Origin: Streptomyces albus subsp. albus
GTDB lineage: Bacteria; Actinomycetota; Actinomycetes; Streptomycetales; Streptomycetaceae
DNA length: 64,000 nt
Assembly (NCBI RefSeq): GCF_000725885.1
Contig: NZ_JODR01000036.1
Coordinates: forward strand, 4,261-68,260
Reading direction: 5' to 3'
Position 1 is the stretch's first letter; every line of letters starts with the position of its first letter. Shown one piece after another: positions 9,309 to 17,561 of this stretch. A program made the translations under genes and the position numbers. Below the pieces are notes generated by a model. That model did no database searches. It saw nothing but the letters and a program-made list of their open reading frames with translations, and was not told where the DNA came from.

Positions 9309-10715
9309 TCAGGGCTGCTGCTCCGCGGCGTGGAGCAGCAGGTGGCCGCGGCGGAAGCGTTCGCCCTCGCGGGGGGCGCGCAGGAGGCGGCCGGTCTCTG
9401 CGAAGCCGGCTTGTGCGGCCAGCTCGGCGAGGGCGTCCAGGGGCCAGCGGTAGGCCGTCGTCACCTTGTGGTCGAAGGGGGTGACCGGCTCGCCCTCCGA
9501 CTCGAAGAACGCGAGCAGGAGGTGGCCGCCCGGGGCGAGGACCCGGCGGAACTCGGCGAAGTAGGCGGGCAGATCCTGCGGCGGGGTGTGGATGATCGAG
9601 TACCAGGACACGATGCCGTTCAGTGTCCCGTCGGCGAGGTCGAGGGCGTCCATGGAGCCGACCTCGAAGCGCAGGTCCGGGTACGTCTCGCGGGCCAGGT
9701 CGATCATCGCCGGGGACAGGTCGACGCCGAAGACGTCCAGGCCGAGCCCGCGCAGGTGCGCGGTCACCGGGCCGGGACCGCAGCCCAGTTCGGCGACCGG
9801 GCCCTCGCCGGTGCTCCGGGCGAGTTCGGCGAATGCGGCGAGCACCGCGCGGTCCGGCGAGGGGGAGTCCAGATCGTCGCGGGGGAGGGCGGCGTAGATG
9901 GTGGCTACGGCGTCGTAGGCGTCCGCCGTCGTCCGGTGGTGGTGCGGGACGGGGGTTGGGGCCGGGGCCGTTGCTGTGGGTGTGGGTGCGGGTGCGCTTG
10001 CGGGCGCGGGTGCTGTGGTGGTGCCGGGTGAGCCGAGGGCCGGTCCGTCGGGTGCGGGAGCCGGCCTGTTGGGCACGGGGGCGGGGCCGTCGGCTGCGGT
10101 AGTCGGGCCGTCGGGCACGGAGGCCGGTCCACCGGGTGCGGGGACGGGGCTGTCGGGCCCAGGGGTCGGCTCCGGGGGTGGGAGCGCCGGGCCGTCCGTC
10201 AGGTCGTGGCCCTCCCAGCCGCGCAGCGAGATGGCGGGCCCGCCGGTCAGGTAGCGGTGGAGGGCGGTGGCGGTGCTGGGCACCAGGTCGTCGGGGAGGG
10301 CGCCGGTGGGCACCCAGTCCAGCCGCGCGTGCTTGTGCGGCTCGCGGTTCTCCGGCTCGCCGGACCAGGCGTCGGCGGCGAAGACGACGGTCAGGAAGCT
10401 GTCGGGGGCGCCGGCGGCTGGCGTGCCGTACGCGCCGTGGACGAGGTGGACGGGGCGGAGGTCCGCCGGGCGGACGGTGAGGCCCGTCTCCTCGCGCAGT
10501 TCCCGCGCCGCCGTCGCGGTGACGGGTTCGCCGGGCTCGCTCTTGCCGGTGGGCAGGTCCCACCGGCCGGGTGCGAAGGCGGCGCCGGGGCTGCGCCGGA
10601 GGAGCAGTACGCGGTCGGTGTCCTGGTCGTGGACGATGACGGCCGCGGCCGGCAGCGCCGTGGCGGTGCGGGCTGCTGGCAGGGGACTGGAGCGGTCGGC
10701 CGGCGGGTGGGTCAC
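9309..10715 (-). CDS. Nudix hydrolase - SAM methyltransferase fusion
   Basis: The product is 468 residues. Residues 20-165 form a Nudix domain with a perfect Nudix box at 57-79 (GKSEPGE, then RELREETGL), expected to hydrolyse a nucleoside diphosphate-linked substrate. Residues 270-468 form a class I methyltransferase with motif I VAELGCGPG at 307-315, the acidic VFGVDLS strand end, and a late LAPGGHLLLAF strand. The two are joined by about 100 residues of Pro/Ala/Gly/Asp repeats (DGPAPVPN-like) encoded by repetitive DNA at 9945-10195. The GTG at 10715 has AAAGGA upstream. Substrates are unknown. Fusion of the two enzymes in one chain suggests sequential action, or a chance join through a repeat. 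Confidence 0.8.
   Translation of the reverse strand: MTHPPADRSSPLPAARTATALPAAAVIVHDQDTDRVLLLRRSPGAAFAPGRWDLPTGKSEPGEPVTATAARELREETGLTVRPADLRPVHLVHGAYGTPAAGAPDSFLTVVFAADAWSGEPENREPHKHARLDWVPTGALPDDLVPSTATALHRYLTGGPAISLRGWEGHDLTDGPALPPPEPTPGPDSPVPAPGGPASVPDGPTTAADGPAPVPNRPAPAPDGPALGSPGTTTAPAPASAPAPTPTATAPAPTPVPHHHRTTADAYDAVATIYAALPRDDLDSPSPDRAVLAAFAELARSTGEGPVAELGCGPGPVTAHLRGLGLDVFGVDLSPAMIDLARETYPDLRFEVGSMDALDLADGTLNGIVSWYSIIHTPPQDLPAYFAEFRRVLAPGGHLLLAFFESEGEPVTPFDHKVTTAYRWPLDALAELAAQAGFAETGRLLRAPREGERFRRGHLLLHAAEQQP
9945..10195. repeat. Repeat-encoded linker inside the Nudix-methyltransferase gene
   Basis: The DNA encoding the interdomain linker consists of imperfect short repeats (for example GGGTGCGGG and CGGCCCGTCGGGCACG variants). 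On the minus strand it gives Pro- and Asp-Gly-Pro-rich peptide with an earlier part of alternating Pro-Ala. It keeps the reading frame open. Confidence 0.6.
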
Positions 10716-11092
10716 GGAGTGGTTCCTTTCGGGCACCGGGACGGTTCTTCCGGGCACCTGGGCTGGTGCCTCTCGGGTACGGAGCCTGGTTCTTCCTCCC
10801 GGCTCCGGAGTCTGGTCCCTTGCGGGCACCCGGGCTGGTGCCTTCCGGGGCCGGACACCGGGACCGGCGCCCGGAGAGCCGTGGTGCGGGGTGAGGTGGA
10901 TGTGGTGGGGCCTCACATTCCCCCGGGCAGGCGGGGGCTGTCCACAGCGTTTCGGCCGGCCCGCGCGCGGGGCGCGTACGCAGCTCGCTCCCGCCCCGTG
11001 GCGGGCTCCGGGCATCCCGAACAGGGCCCCGGAGCAGCAGCGGTGCCCATGGTTTAACATATGAGCGCCGCCTAGCTCGAAAGATAAGTGCC
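10716..11092. other. Divergent promoter region with short direct repeats
   Basis: This 377-nt gap between the divergent Nudix-methyltransferase and gap genes has no gene. Near 10730-10850 the text GGGCACC(T/C)GGGCTGGTGCCT occurs twice (about 10753 and 10824), with related fragments between. The AT-rich patch GGTTTAACATATGAG near 11051-11065 is the likeliest core-promoter area for gap. Confidence 0.45.
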
Positions 11093-12547
11093 GTGACTGT
11101 CAATGACGACGCGTTCACCAACTGGAAGCTCCGCGAAGAGATAGCGGAGTCGATGATCCCGATCATCGGGAAGCTGCACCGCGAGCGGGACGTCACCGTC
11201 CTGCTGCACAGCCGCTCCCTGGTGAACAAGTCGGTCGTCAGCATCCTCAAGACGCACCGGTTCGCCCGGCAGATCGCCGGCGCGGAGCTGTCGGTCACCG
11301 AGACGATGCCGTTCCTCCAGGCGCTGACCGCCCTCGACCTGGGGCCGTCCCAGATCGACATCGGCATGCTCGCCGCGACATACAAGGCCGACGGACGCGG
11401 CCTGTCGGTGGCCGAGTTCACCGCGGAGGCCGTTGCCGGGGCGACGGGCGCGAACAAGATCGAGCGCCGTGCGTCGCGGGACGTGGTCCTCTACGGCTTC
11501 GGCCGGATCGGACGTCTGCTGGCCCGGCTGCTCATCGAGAAGGCCGGTTCGGGCAACGGTCTGCGGCTGCGGGCCATCGTCGTGCGGGGGAACGGCGCCG
11601 GCCAGGACCTCGTCAAGCGGGCCTCGCTGCTGCGCCGCGACTCCATCCACGGCCAGTTCCAGGGCACGATCACCGTGGACGAGGCGAACAGCAGGATCGT
11701 CGCCAACGGCAACGAGATCCAGGTCATCTACGCGGACGACCCCACCACGGTGGACTACACCGCGTACGGCATCAAGGACGCCGTCCTCATCGACAACACC
11801 GGCAAGTGGCGGGACCGCGAGGGGCTGTCCCAGCATCTGCGGCCCGGTATCGACAAGGTCGTGCTGACCGCGCCGGGCAAGGGTGACGTCCCCAACATCG
11901 TGCACGGCGTCAACCACGACATGCTCAAGCCGGACGAGCGGATCATCTCCTGCGCGTCCTGCACCACGAACGCGATCGTTCCGCCGCTGAAGGCGATGGC
12001 GGACGAGTACGGCGTGCTGCGCGGTCACGTGGAGACCGTCCACTCGTTCACGAACGACCAGAACCTGCTGGACAACTACCACAAGTCGGAACGCCGCGGT
12101 CGTTCCGCGCCGCTCAACATGGTCATCACCGAGACCGGTGCGGCGTCCGCCGTGGCCAAGGCGCTGCCCGACCTCAAGGCGAAGATCACCGGCAGCTCCA
12201 TCCGGGTCCCGGTGCCGGACGTCTCGATCGCCATCCTGAATCTGCAACTCGCGCGCGAGACCGACCGCGAGGAGGTCCTCGACTACCTCCGCGACGTCTC
12301 CCTCACCTCGCCGCTCAAGCGCCAGATCGACTTCATCAGCGCCCCCGACGCGGTCTCCAGCGACTTCATCGGCTCCCGCCACGCCTCGATCGTGGACGCC
12401 GGCGCCACGAAGGTGGAGGGCGACAATGCGATCCTCTACCTCTGGTACGACAACGAGTTCGGCTACTCGTGCCAGGTCATCCGCGTGGTGCAGTACGTGT
12501 CCGGGGCGGAGTACCCGACGTTCCCGTCCCCGGCCCCGGCCGTCTGA
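11093..12547 (+). CDS. gap: Glyceraldehyde-3-phosphate dehydrogenase with N-terminal extension
   Basis: The product is 484 residues, about 130 longer than standard GAPDH. Residues 131-140 (VVLYGFGRIG) start the NAD-binding Rossmann fold; Cys290 in SCASCTTN is the catalytic thiol; WYDNEFGYSCQVIRVV closes the protein. The all-helical extension (TNWKLREEIAESMIPIIGKL...) is typical of a second GAPDH type found in some actinobacteria and proteobacteria, so this is probably not the glycolytic gap of a gap-pgk-tpi operon, and none of those genes adjoin it. It may work in gluconeogenesis or have altered oligomerisation. The GTG start at 11093 has only a weak GAAAGA upstream. Confidence 0.9.
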   Translation: MTVNDDAFTNWKLREEIAESMIPIIGKLHRERDVTVLLHSRSLVNKSVVSILKTHRFARQIAGAELSVTETMPFLQALTALDLGPSQIDIGMLAATYKADGRGLSVAEFTAEAVAGATGANKIERRASRDVVLYGFGRIGRLLARLLIEKAGSGNGLRLRAIVVRGNGAGQDLVKRASLLRRDSIHGQFQGTITVDEANSRIVANGNEIQVIYADDPTTVDYTAYGIKDAVLIDNTGKWRDREGLSQHLRPGIDKVVLTAPGKGDVPNIVHGVNHDMLKPDERIISCASCTTNAIVPPLKAMADEYGVLRGHVETVHSFTNDQNLLDNYHKSERRGRSAPLNMVITETGAASAVAKALPDLKAKITGSSIRVPVPDVSIAILNLQLARETDREEVLDYLRDVSLTSPLKRQIDFISAPDAVSSDFIGSRHASIVDAGATKVEGDNAILYLWYDNEFGYSCQVIRVVQYVSGAEYPTFPSPAPAV

Positions 12548-12603
12548 GGCCGCCGCGCCCGACGGTCCCTCCCGCGCGCATCCCCCTCTGCGCGGTACGG
12601 CAC

Positions 12604-12633
12604 GGCGGCCGGTGCCGACCGGTACCGGCCGCC
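12604..12633 (+). terminator. Hairpin after gap
   Basis: A 10-bp perfect stem (12604-12613 with 12624-12633), extendable to 13 bp with one G-T pair, lies 57 nt after the gap stop. There is no T-run, so a transcription terminator is plausible but unproved. Confidence 0.4.
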
Positions 12634-12781
12634 TGACGGCAGTCGGCAACAGCTTCCGGTTGCACAGGCCGTTGCGGACCCGCCACGCGGGGGCAGTGTT
12701 CGTCCGTACTGCTGTGTTCGTCCGCCGGCCGGCCGCTGCCCGGCGGCCCGGCCCGCGGAACGGCTCCGGGGAGGCGACGCG

Positions 12782-13423
12782 TTGCTGTCCGACGAAGTGT
12801 GGTGCGAACTGACCCGCCAGGGGAGGGTCCGCAGGTTCCGTGAACGCAGTCTGATGCTGCGGCAGGGGGACGAGGGCACCCATGTGCTCGCCCTCACCCA
12901 CGGGCTCGCGAAGGTGGTGACCCGCGAGCCCGGCGGCGCCACCACCTGGCTGGCCTTCCGCGGTCCGGGAAGCCTGCTGGGCGAGGTGTCGCTCTTCAAC
13001 GGCACGACACGGACGGCCGACGTGGTGGCCTTGACCTCCTGCACCACCGTGGTGCTGGAGGCGCAGCGCTTCCGCAGATTCGTCGAGGAGCGCGGTCTCG
13101 TGCTGGACCTGATGCGTCAGACGCTCGACCGGTTGCTCGAATCGGATCTGCACCGCAGTGAACTGCTCACCCTTCCGCTGCCGGTCCGGCTGGCACGTTC
13201 GCTGCTGCGGCTCGCGGAACTGGCCGCGCCCGGTGACACTCTCGGCCCCATCCGGCTCACCGGGCTGACGCAGGAGGAGATCGCCCAGGCCATCGGTGTC
13301 AGCCGTAACGCGGTCGGCACCGGGCTCCAGGAACTCCGGGAAACCGGTGTCGTGCAGACCGCGCGCAAAGCGATCACTCTCACGGATCTGGAGGCCCTGC
13401 GGTCCCTGGCGGCCCCGGCCTGA
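12782..13423 (+). CDS. Crp/Fnr-family transcription regulator
   Basis: The product is 213 residues. The cyclic-nucleotide-binding jelly roll covers residues 10-120 (RFRERSLMLRQGDEGTHVLAL and LLGEVSLFNGTTRTADVVAL), a long dimer helix follows, and a winged helix-turn-helix lies near 165-195 (LTQEEIAQAIGVSRNAVGTGLQELR). The region equivalent to the CRP phosphate cassette reads GEVSLFNGTTRTA and keeps Gly-Glu and Arg, so nucleotide binding is possible. The start is TTG at 12782 after GGGGAGG. The next gene encodes a cyclase-like protein on the same strand, so this regulator may sense its product or control that block. It has no Fnr cysteine cluster. Confidence 0.85.
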   Translation: MLSDEVWCELTRQGRVRRFRERSLMLRQGDEGTHVLALTHGLAKVVTREPGGATTWLAFRGPGSLLGEVSLFNGTTRTADVVALTSCTTVVLEAQRFRRFVEERGLVLDLMRQTLDRLLESDLHRSELLTLPLPVRLARSLLRLAELAAPGDTLGPIRLTGLTQEEIAQAIGVSRNAVGTGLQELRETGVVQTARKAITLTDLEALRSLAAPA

Positions 13424-13579
13424 TCCGCGCCCATGTGACGGGCGCCACTCCTCAAGTGCCCAGCGGTGGGCATTGGCCTCCTCGGCACTCCCCGAGTCTG
13501 GAGCCGGCCCGAGCGCTTCGCACCCGCTGCGCCGGGCCGGCGGTACCGCACGGTGCCGTCCAGGACCGAAGGAGGACGC

Positions 13580-14485
13580 ATGACCGCAGCCACGCCCGTC
13601 CCGTACGCCGAGAGCCGTCTTCTGCCGCCCTACCGGGGGCTGTTCGCGGTGGACGCGAAGGACTTCACCGGACTGCCCGCAGTCCAGCACGGCCCGGTGA
13701 GCCGGCTGATTCCCGACCTGGTCGACCAGGCCCTCGACCGGGCCGGTCTGCACGCGGTGAAGGACGCCAAGAGTTTCCCCGCCAACACGGGCGACGGGAT
13801 CGTGTTCGGCTTCGACCCCGCGCACCTCCCCTTCGTCCTGTGTCCGTTCCTCGGTGTCCTGGACGAGGTACTGGGTGCCTACAACCGGCAGACCCTCGGC
13901 CCCCGCATCCGGCTGCGCGCCAGCGTGCACGTCGGACCGCTGCCGGACTCCGGGGAACCGAACGACGGCAACGGGACTCCGCGCAACGACACCCACCGGC
14001 TGCTCGACTCGCGTCCCGTCAAGGCCGTCCTGGCAGCCGCCAGCCCCGAGACGACCCATGTGGCCGCGGTGATCTCCGACCGGGTCTACGAGGACGTGGT
14101 GCTGGGGGCGTACACCGGACTGCACCCCGATAGCTGCATCGAGGTCTCCGCCTCGGTCCCCGGCAAGTCCTTCAGCCGCCGGGCCTGGCTCCACATCCCC
14201 TCTCCGTCGGCGAATCTTCTGGCCGGCGGCATCCTTCCGCCCGTCGAACAACAGCAGGAGCAGAACACCCCGGACGGTCCCGGCCCCGACGAGCCGGCGG
14301 CGTCTCCCGCCCACCGGGGCAACACCCAGCACGTCGGCGAGGGGGCCGCGGTGATGGGCAACATCGGCGGGGACTTCAGCTACACCGGGGGAGCCAACAC
14401 CTACCGGGCCGGCAACCAGCACTGGGGCGGCGGGGACAACGTGTCGGGGGACAAGCACGTCGGTGGCGCGGGAGGCCGCAATTGA
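13580..14485 (+). CDS. Class III cyclase-like protein with C-terminal signalling motif
   Basis: The product is 301 residues. FAVDAKDFTGL (residues 22-32), NTGDGIVFGF (about 73-82), LRASVHVGPLP (about 113-123) and a following helix (THRLLDSRPVKAVLAA) fit, in order, the strands and metal-binding region of class III nucleotide cyclases. The first Asp is kept, but overall conservation is weak, so catalysis is uncertain. The last 60 residues are Gly/Asn-rich and contain GNTQHVGEGAAVMGNIGGD (247-265), which recurs near the N-terminus of the next protein. GGAGGACGC precedes the ATG. The stop overlaps the next start by 4 nt. It is probably an effector or signal-producing partner of the downstream NTPase; this role is inferred. 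Confidence 0.6.
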   Translation: MTAATPVPYAESRLLPPYRGLFAVDAKDFTGLPAVQHGPVSRLIPDLVDQALDRAGLHAVKDAKSFPANTGDGIVFGFDPAHLPFVLCPFLGVLDEVLGAYNRQTLGPRIRLRASVHVGPLPDSGEPNDGNGTPRNDTHRLLDSRPVKAVLAAASPETTHVAAVISDRVYEDVVLGAYTGLHPDSCIEVSASVPGKSFSRRAWLHIPSPSANLLAGGILPPVEQQQEQNTPDGPGPDEPAASPAHRGNTQHVGEGAAVMGNIGGDFSYTGGANTYRAGNQHWGGGDNVSGDKHVGGAGGRN

Positions 14486-16557
14486 ACGCGCCGCCGGACA
14501 CCGCGCCGCAGGCGGACGCCCCACCCTCGGCGGACGCCCCGCCCGCGGCGGACGCCATTCCCGCGGCGGCTGCCTATGAGGGCAACACCCAGCGGGTCGG
14601 CAGCGGCTTCGCCGTCATGGGCGGGGTCGGCCGGGACCTGCTGGTCTTCACGGGTCCCGGTTCCCGGGACGAACTCGTCACCGAACGCGTCCTGCCGCCC
14701 GGCTTCCGTGAGGGCCCCTACCCGGAGGAGGAGGTCGCCAGAAAGCTGCGCGGCTTCGTCGAGTCCCCGTCGCACCCCGAGTGCCGCAAGGTGCTGGGCC
14801 GCGGGCTCCTGCTGCTCCAGGCACCGGCCGGCTCGGGCGCGACGACGACGGCCTTCGCGCTGCTGGCCCAGCAGTACGGCTGCGGCGGCGTCGTCGGGCT
14901 CGACCCCGGGGAGAACCCCGCCGAATGGTCGCCGAAGGAAGCCCGCGGCTACCTCCTCCAGGGGCTCACCCAACGCGCGGCCGACGCCCTGGGCGAGGCC
15001 GGCCTCATGACGCTCTCCGGCCGTCTGGCCGAGGCCGGGGCATGGCTGGTGGTGACTGTCGGCGCCGATGTGCGGCTGCCCCAGGACGCCGACGCCTGGC
15101 GGGTGGCGCACAAGGCGCCCGCCCTGCGTGAGGTGGCGGCGGCCCGGCTCCGCGTGAGGGCCGCGGACGGCGCGCTGACGTCCGCACAGCTCGCCGAGTG
15201 CCTGGAACGGCTGGCCGATCCGGAACCAGGCGAACATCTCGTGGGAGCGACTGTCCCCGTCGCCGTCGCGCTGGCCGAGGAACTGGGTGACGCGGCGGTG
15301 GCAGGCCGGCCGGCCGTGACCGCTCTGGAGAATCTGCGGCTCGGGGACGAACGCTCGGCCGGTGCCACGCTCGAAGGTGCGCGGAACAACGCCGACCGGC
15401 TCGCCCTGCTGGCCGCCGTCGCCCTGCTGGAGCGCCAGGACCGCACCGTCGTCGCGTCGTTCGCCGCGAGCATCCGGCCGGCGATCGCGGCGCGCGCGGC
15501 AGGGGCGGCCTCCACGACGGACGACAGCGGACAACCGGACTTCCTCGGCACGCCGTTCGAGCGGCGGCTGGCGGCAGTGGGCGCCGAACTCCTGCCGCCG
15601 CGCGTCACCTCGGCGTACCGCTACCGCTATGTGACCCAGCAGGTCGCGTTCCGGGGCCGGCACCGCGCGGACACGCTGCTGCGGCGGCTGTGCCTGGAGC
15701 ACGAGGGCATGCTCGACGTGCTGTGGGAGGCGCTGCGGGCCCTGCCCTACCAGCCGGGAGTCGACCTGGCCGCCGGCCGGGCGATCGGCCGGGTGCTGAC
15801 GGCCGCCACCGGGCCCGGCGCACTGCGGCTGCTGTGGCCGTTCGCCACCTCCGACAGCAGGTGGCAGCGGCGGCTGGCGGCCTACGCGCTGGGGGAGGTG
15901 GGCCAGCATCCCACGCTCGCCGGAGCCGCACACGACCACCTGCGGTACTGGAGCTCTCTGCGCAACGTCAACATCCGCTGCACGGTCGCGGAGACATGCG
16001 CGGGCAGCCTGGGCCTGTCCCGTCCCGCTGCCGCCCTCAAGCTGCTGGACACCGTGCTCGGCGGAGAACCGCCCGGCGACGCCGGGGACCGGGCGAGGCT
16101 GCGCAACGCGGTCTCGTTCGCCCTCGGGGTGCTTCTCGGCGAGAAGACCAACCAGGGCATGGTCGTCGGGCAGGTGGTGCGGTGGCTGGAAGAGCCCGAC
16201 GGCAGCCTGCGGCACAGTTACGCGGTTCACGTGGTGGAGTCCCTCGCCCTGACGACCTTTCCCGGTCCCCACCAGCCGGGACGCCGGAAGATCCGCCTGG
16301 CCGACGTGCTGGGCGACCACCCGCAGCAGGGCATGGAGCTGGTCGTGGCCGCACTGGGGGACCCGGCCGCGCACGACGCGGTCGCCAGGGGGATGGCGGA
16401 CATCGAGAACGACCCGGCGCTCCGCCGCCGTGCGGCGTTCGACTCCTTCTTCCCCGCCCTGTCGAAGACGGCGCACGGCAACCGGGGCGTCGTGCGCTAC
16501 CTCCTCGCCCGGTATCGGATGCGGCCGTCCGCCGCGCCGGAAGGGAATGTGTCATGA
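14482..16557 (+). CDS. NTPase-like / alpha-solenoid protein with N-terminal signalling motif
   Basis: The product is 691 residues. A Pro/Ala-rich start is followed by GNTQRVGSGFAVMGGVGRD (34-52), matching the tail motif of the preceding protein. Residues 108-123 (RGLLLLQAPAGSGATTTA) look like a P-loop in which the catalytic Lys is replaced by Ala120; AWLVVTVGADVRLP (about 185-198) could be a later core strand. From about residue 270 the protein is a run of amphipathic helices resembling HEAT or TPR repeats. The likely role is a sensor or scaffold like STAND proteins, with impaired ATP hydrolysis. The TTG at 14482 overlaps the upstream stop and has GGGAGGC in front. It has no convincing database family known to me. 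Confidence 0.6.
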   Translation: MNAPPDTAPQADAPPSADAPPAADAIPAAAAYEGNTQRVGSGFAVMGGVGRDLLVFTGPGSRDELVTERVLPPGFREGPYPEEEVARKLRGFVESPSHPECRKVLGRGLLLLQAPAGSGATTTAFALLAQQYGCGGVVGLDPGENPAEWSPKEARGYLLQGLTQRAADALGEAGLMTLSGRLAEAGAWLVVTVGADVRLPQDADAWRVAHKAPALREVAAARLRVRAADGALTSAQLAECLERLADPEPGEHLVGATVPVAVALAEELGDAAVAGRPAVTALENLRLGDERSAGATLEGARNNADRLALLAAVALLERQDRTVVASFAASIRPAIAARAAGAASTTDDSGQPDFLGTPFERRLAAVGAELLPPRVTSAYRYRYVTQQVAFRGRHRADTLLRRLCLEHEGMLDVLWEALRALPYQPGVDLAAGRAIGRVLTAATGPGALRLLWPFATSDSRWQRRLAAYALGEVGQHPTLAGAAHDHLRYWSSLRNVNIRCTVAETCAGSLGLSRPAAALKLLDTVLGGEPPGDAGDRARLRNAVSFALGVLLGEKTNQGMVVGQVVRWLEEPDGSLRHSYAVHVVESLALTTFPGPHQPGRRKIRLADVLGDHPQQGMELVVAALGDPAAHDAVARGMADIENDPALRRRAAFDSFFPALSKTAHGNRGVVRYLLARYRMRPSAAPEGNVS

Positions 16558-17519
16558 CGGAACCACTGGTCACACCGGCCTCCTGTGTCACGTGGGGCCT
16601 GCTCAAGCTGAGGCTGGGAAGCGGCGCCGGCCGAGTCCTGGTGCTCTTCACCGAGCACGGCAGTCCCCATGTGGAGCCGACCTGGGAGCGCGAGACCTGG
16701 GGCTACCCCCGGCCGACTCTGGCACGCGTGTGGAAGGGAGCGTTCCCGCAGGCCTTCTGGGTCTCCCTGGCCCCGCGCACGAGCTGGGTCGACGTCAGCC
16801 TCGGCCACGGTGTGCCGGCCGCCGGCACACTGCGCCGCTACCTGGTCGACTGGCGGGTCTGCGATCCGGCATCGGTGGTCCGCCACCAGGTCACCGAGGG
16901 CGGCGCGCCCCCGTTGATCGCCTCCCACATCGCGGCACAGGGCGGCGTGGAACCCGGCCGGCAGGACGTGCCCATGCAGCCTCCGCCGCCGCTCGGGACC
17001 GCCCCGCTCAGCCCGTACGGGCAGGAACACTTTCTGCCGCAGGGCATCGCCTACTCGCTGCGTGAGGCGCCGTCTGATGTACCCGACGGCGACGAGCAGG
17101 GGCCGGTGTCCACGCTGCCCGCGGCCTGGGGCGAGGCGCACCGGGAGGCGTACCGCTTCTACCGGGCCGTGATCGCCGACGGGCCCGTCGGCCTGGCGGC
17201 TCTGTGGCTCCTGCACCAGCCGGACCAGGCCCGTGAGGTGCTGGAGTGGACGGTCGCGCACCGGGACGTACTCCGTGGTGCCGACAGCGGTGCCGACAGC
17301 GGTGTGAACGGCGGCGCCGGCGTCGGCGCGGACACCGACGAGGACAGTTGGGAACGGTCCCTGGCCGGTCTCCTGCGGGACCTGAGCGAGGACGAACGGG
17401 GCATCGTCGGGGTACACGCCGCGCAAGTGCTGTGCGACATCGGTGTGCCGCAGGGCGAGGAAGTGCTGCGCCGCCTGCGGAAGGCGCCCGTGCCGGGACA
17501 GGCGGCCGGCCAATGGTGA
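16554..17519 (+). CDS. Unknown protein translationally coupled to the NTPase-like gene
   Basis: The product is 321 residues; the ATG at 16554 overlaps the previous stop (ATGA). The N-terminal ~150 residues are mainly beta (LLKLRLGSGAGRVLVLFTEHG, TSWVDVSLGHGVPAAGTLRRYLVDWRVCDPASVVRHQV). The sequence LVDWRVCDPASVV loosely recalls the V-x-W-x-V-x-D-P pattern of SPFH/band-7 domains, but this is weak. A Pro-rich linker and a helical C-terminal part follow, interrupted by an Asp/Gly/Ala repeat (GADSGADSGVNGGAG). It has no signal peptide or membrane helix. It belongs to the same transcription unit as the cyclase-like and NTPase-like genes. The function is not recognised. Confidence 0.55.
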   Translation: MTEPLVTPASCVTWGLLKLRLGSGAGRVLVLFTEHGSPHVEPTWERETWGYPRPTLARVWKGAFPQAFWVSLAPRTSWVDVSLGHGVPAAGTLRRYLVDWRVCDPASVVRHQVTEGGAPPLIASHIAAQGGVEPGRQDVPMQPPPPLGTAPLSPYGQEHFLPQGIAYSLREAPSDVPDGDEQGPVSTLPAAWGEAHREAYRFYRAVIADGPVGLAALWLLHQPDQAREVLEWTVAHRDVLRGADSGADSGVNGGAGVGADTDEDSWERSLAGLLRDLSEDERGIVGVHAAQVLCDIGVPQGEEVLRRLRKAPVPGQAAGQW

Positions 17520-17561
17520 TCACCTCTTGTGGGGCCGGTCCCCTGCACGGAGCATTGCTTC

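Noticed and set aside
11072..14524. Very long minus-strand open frame opposite gap, the Crp gene and the cyclase-like gene
   Set aside because: It is antisense to well-supported genes. Its protein lacks any domain and its openness follows from GC bias at third positions.
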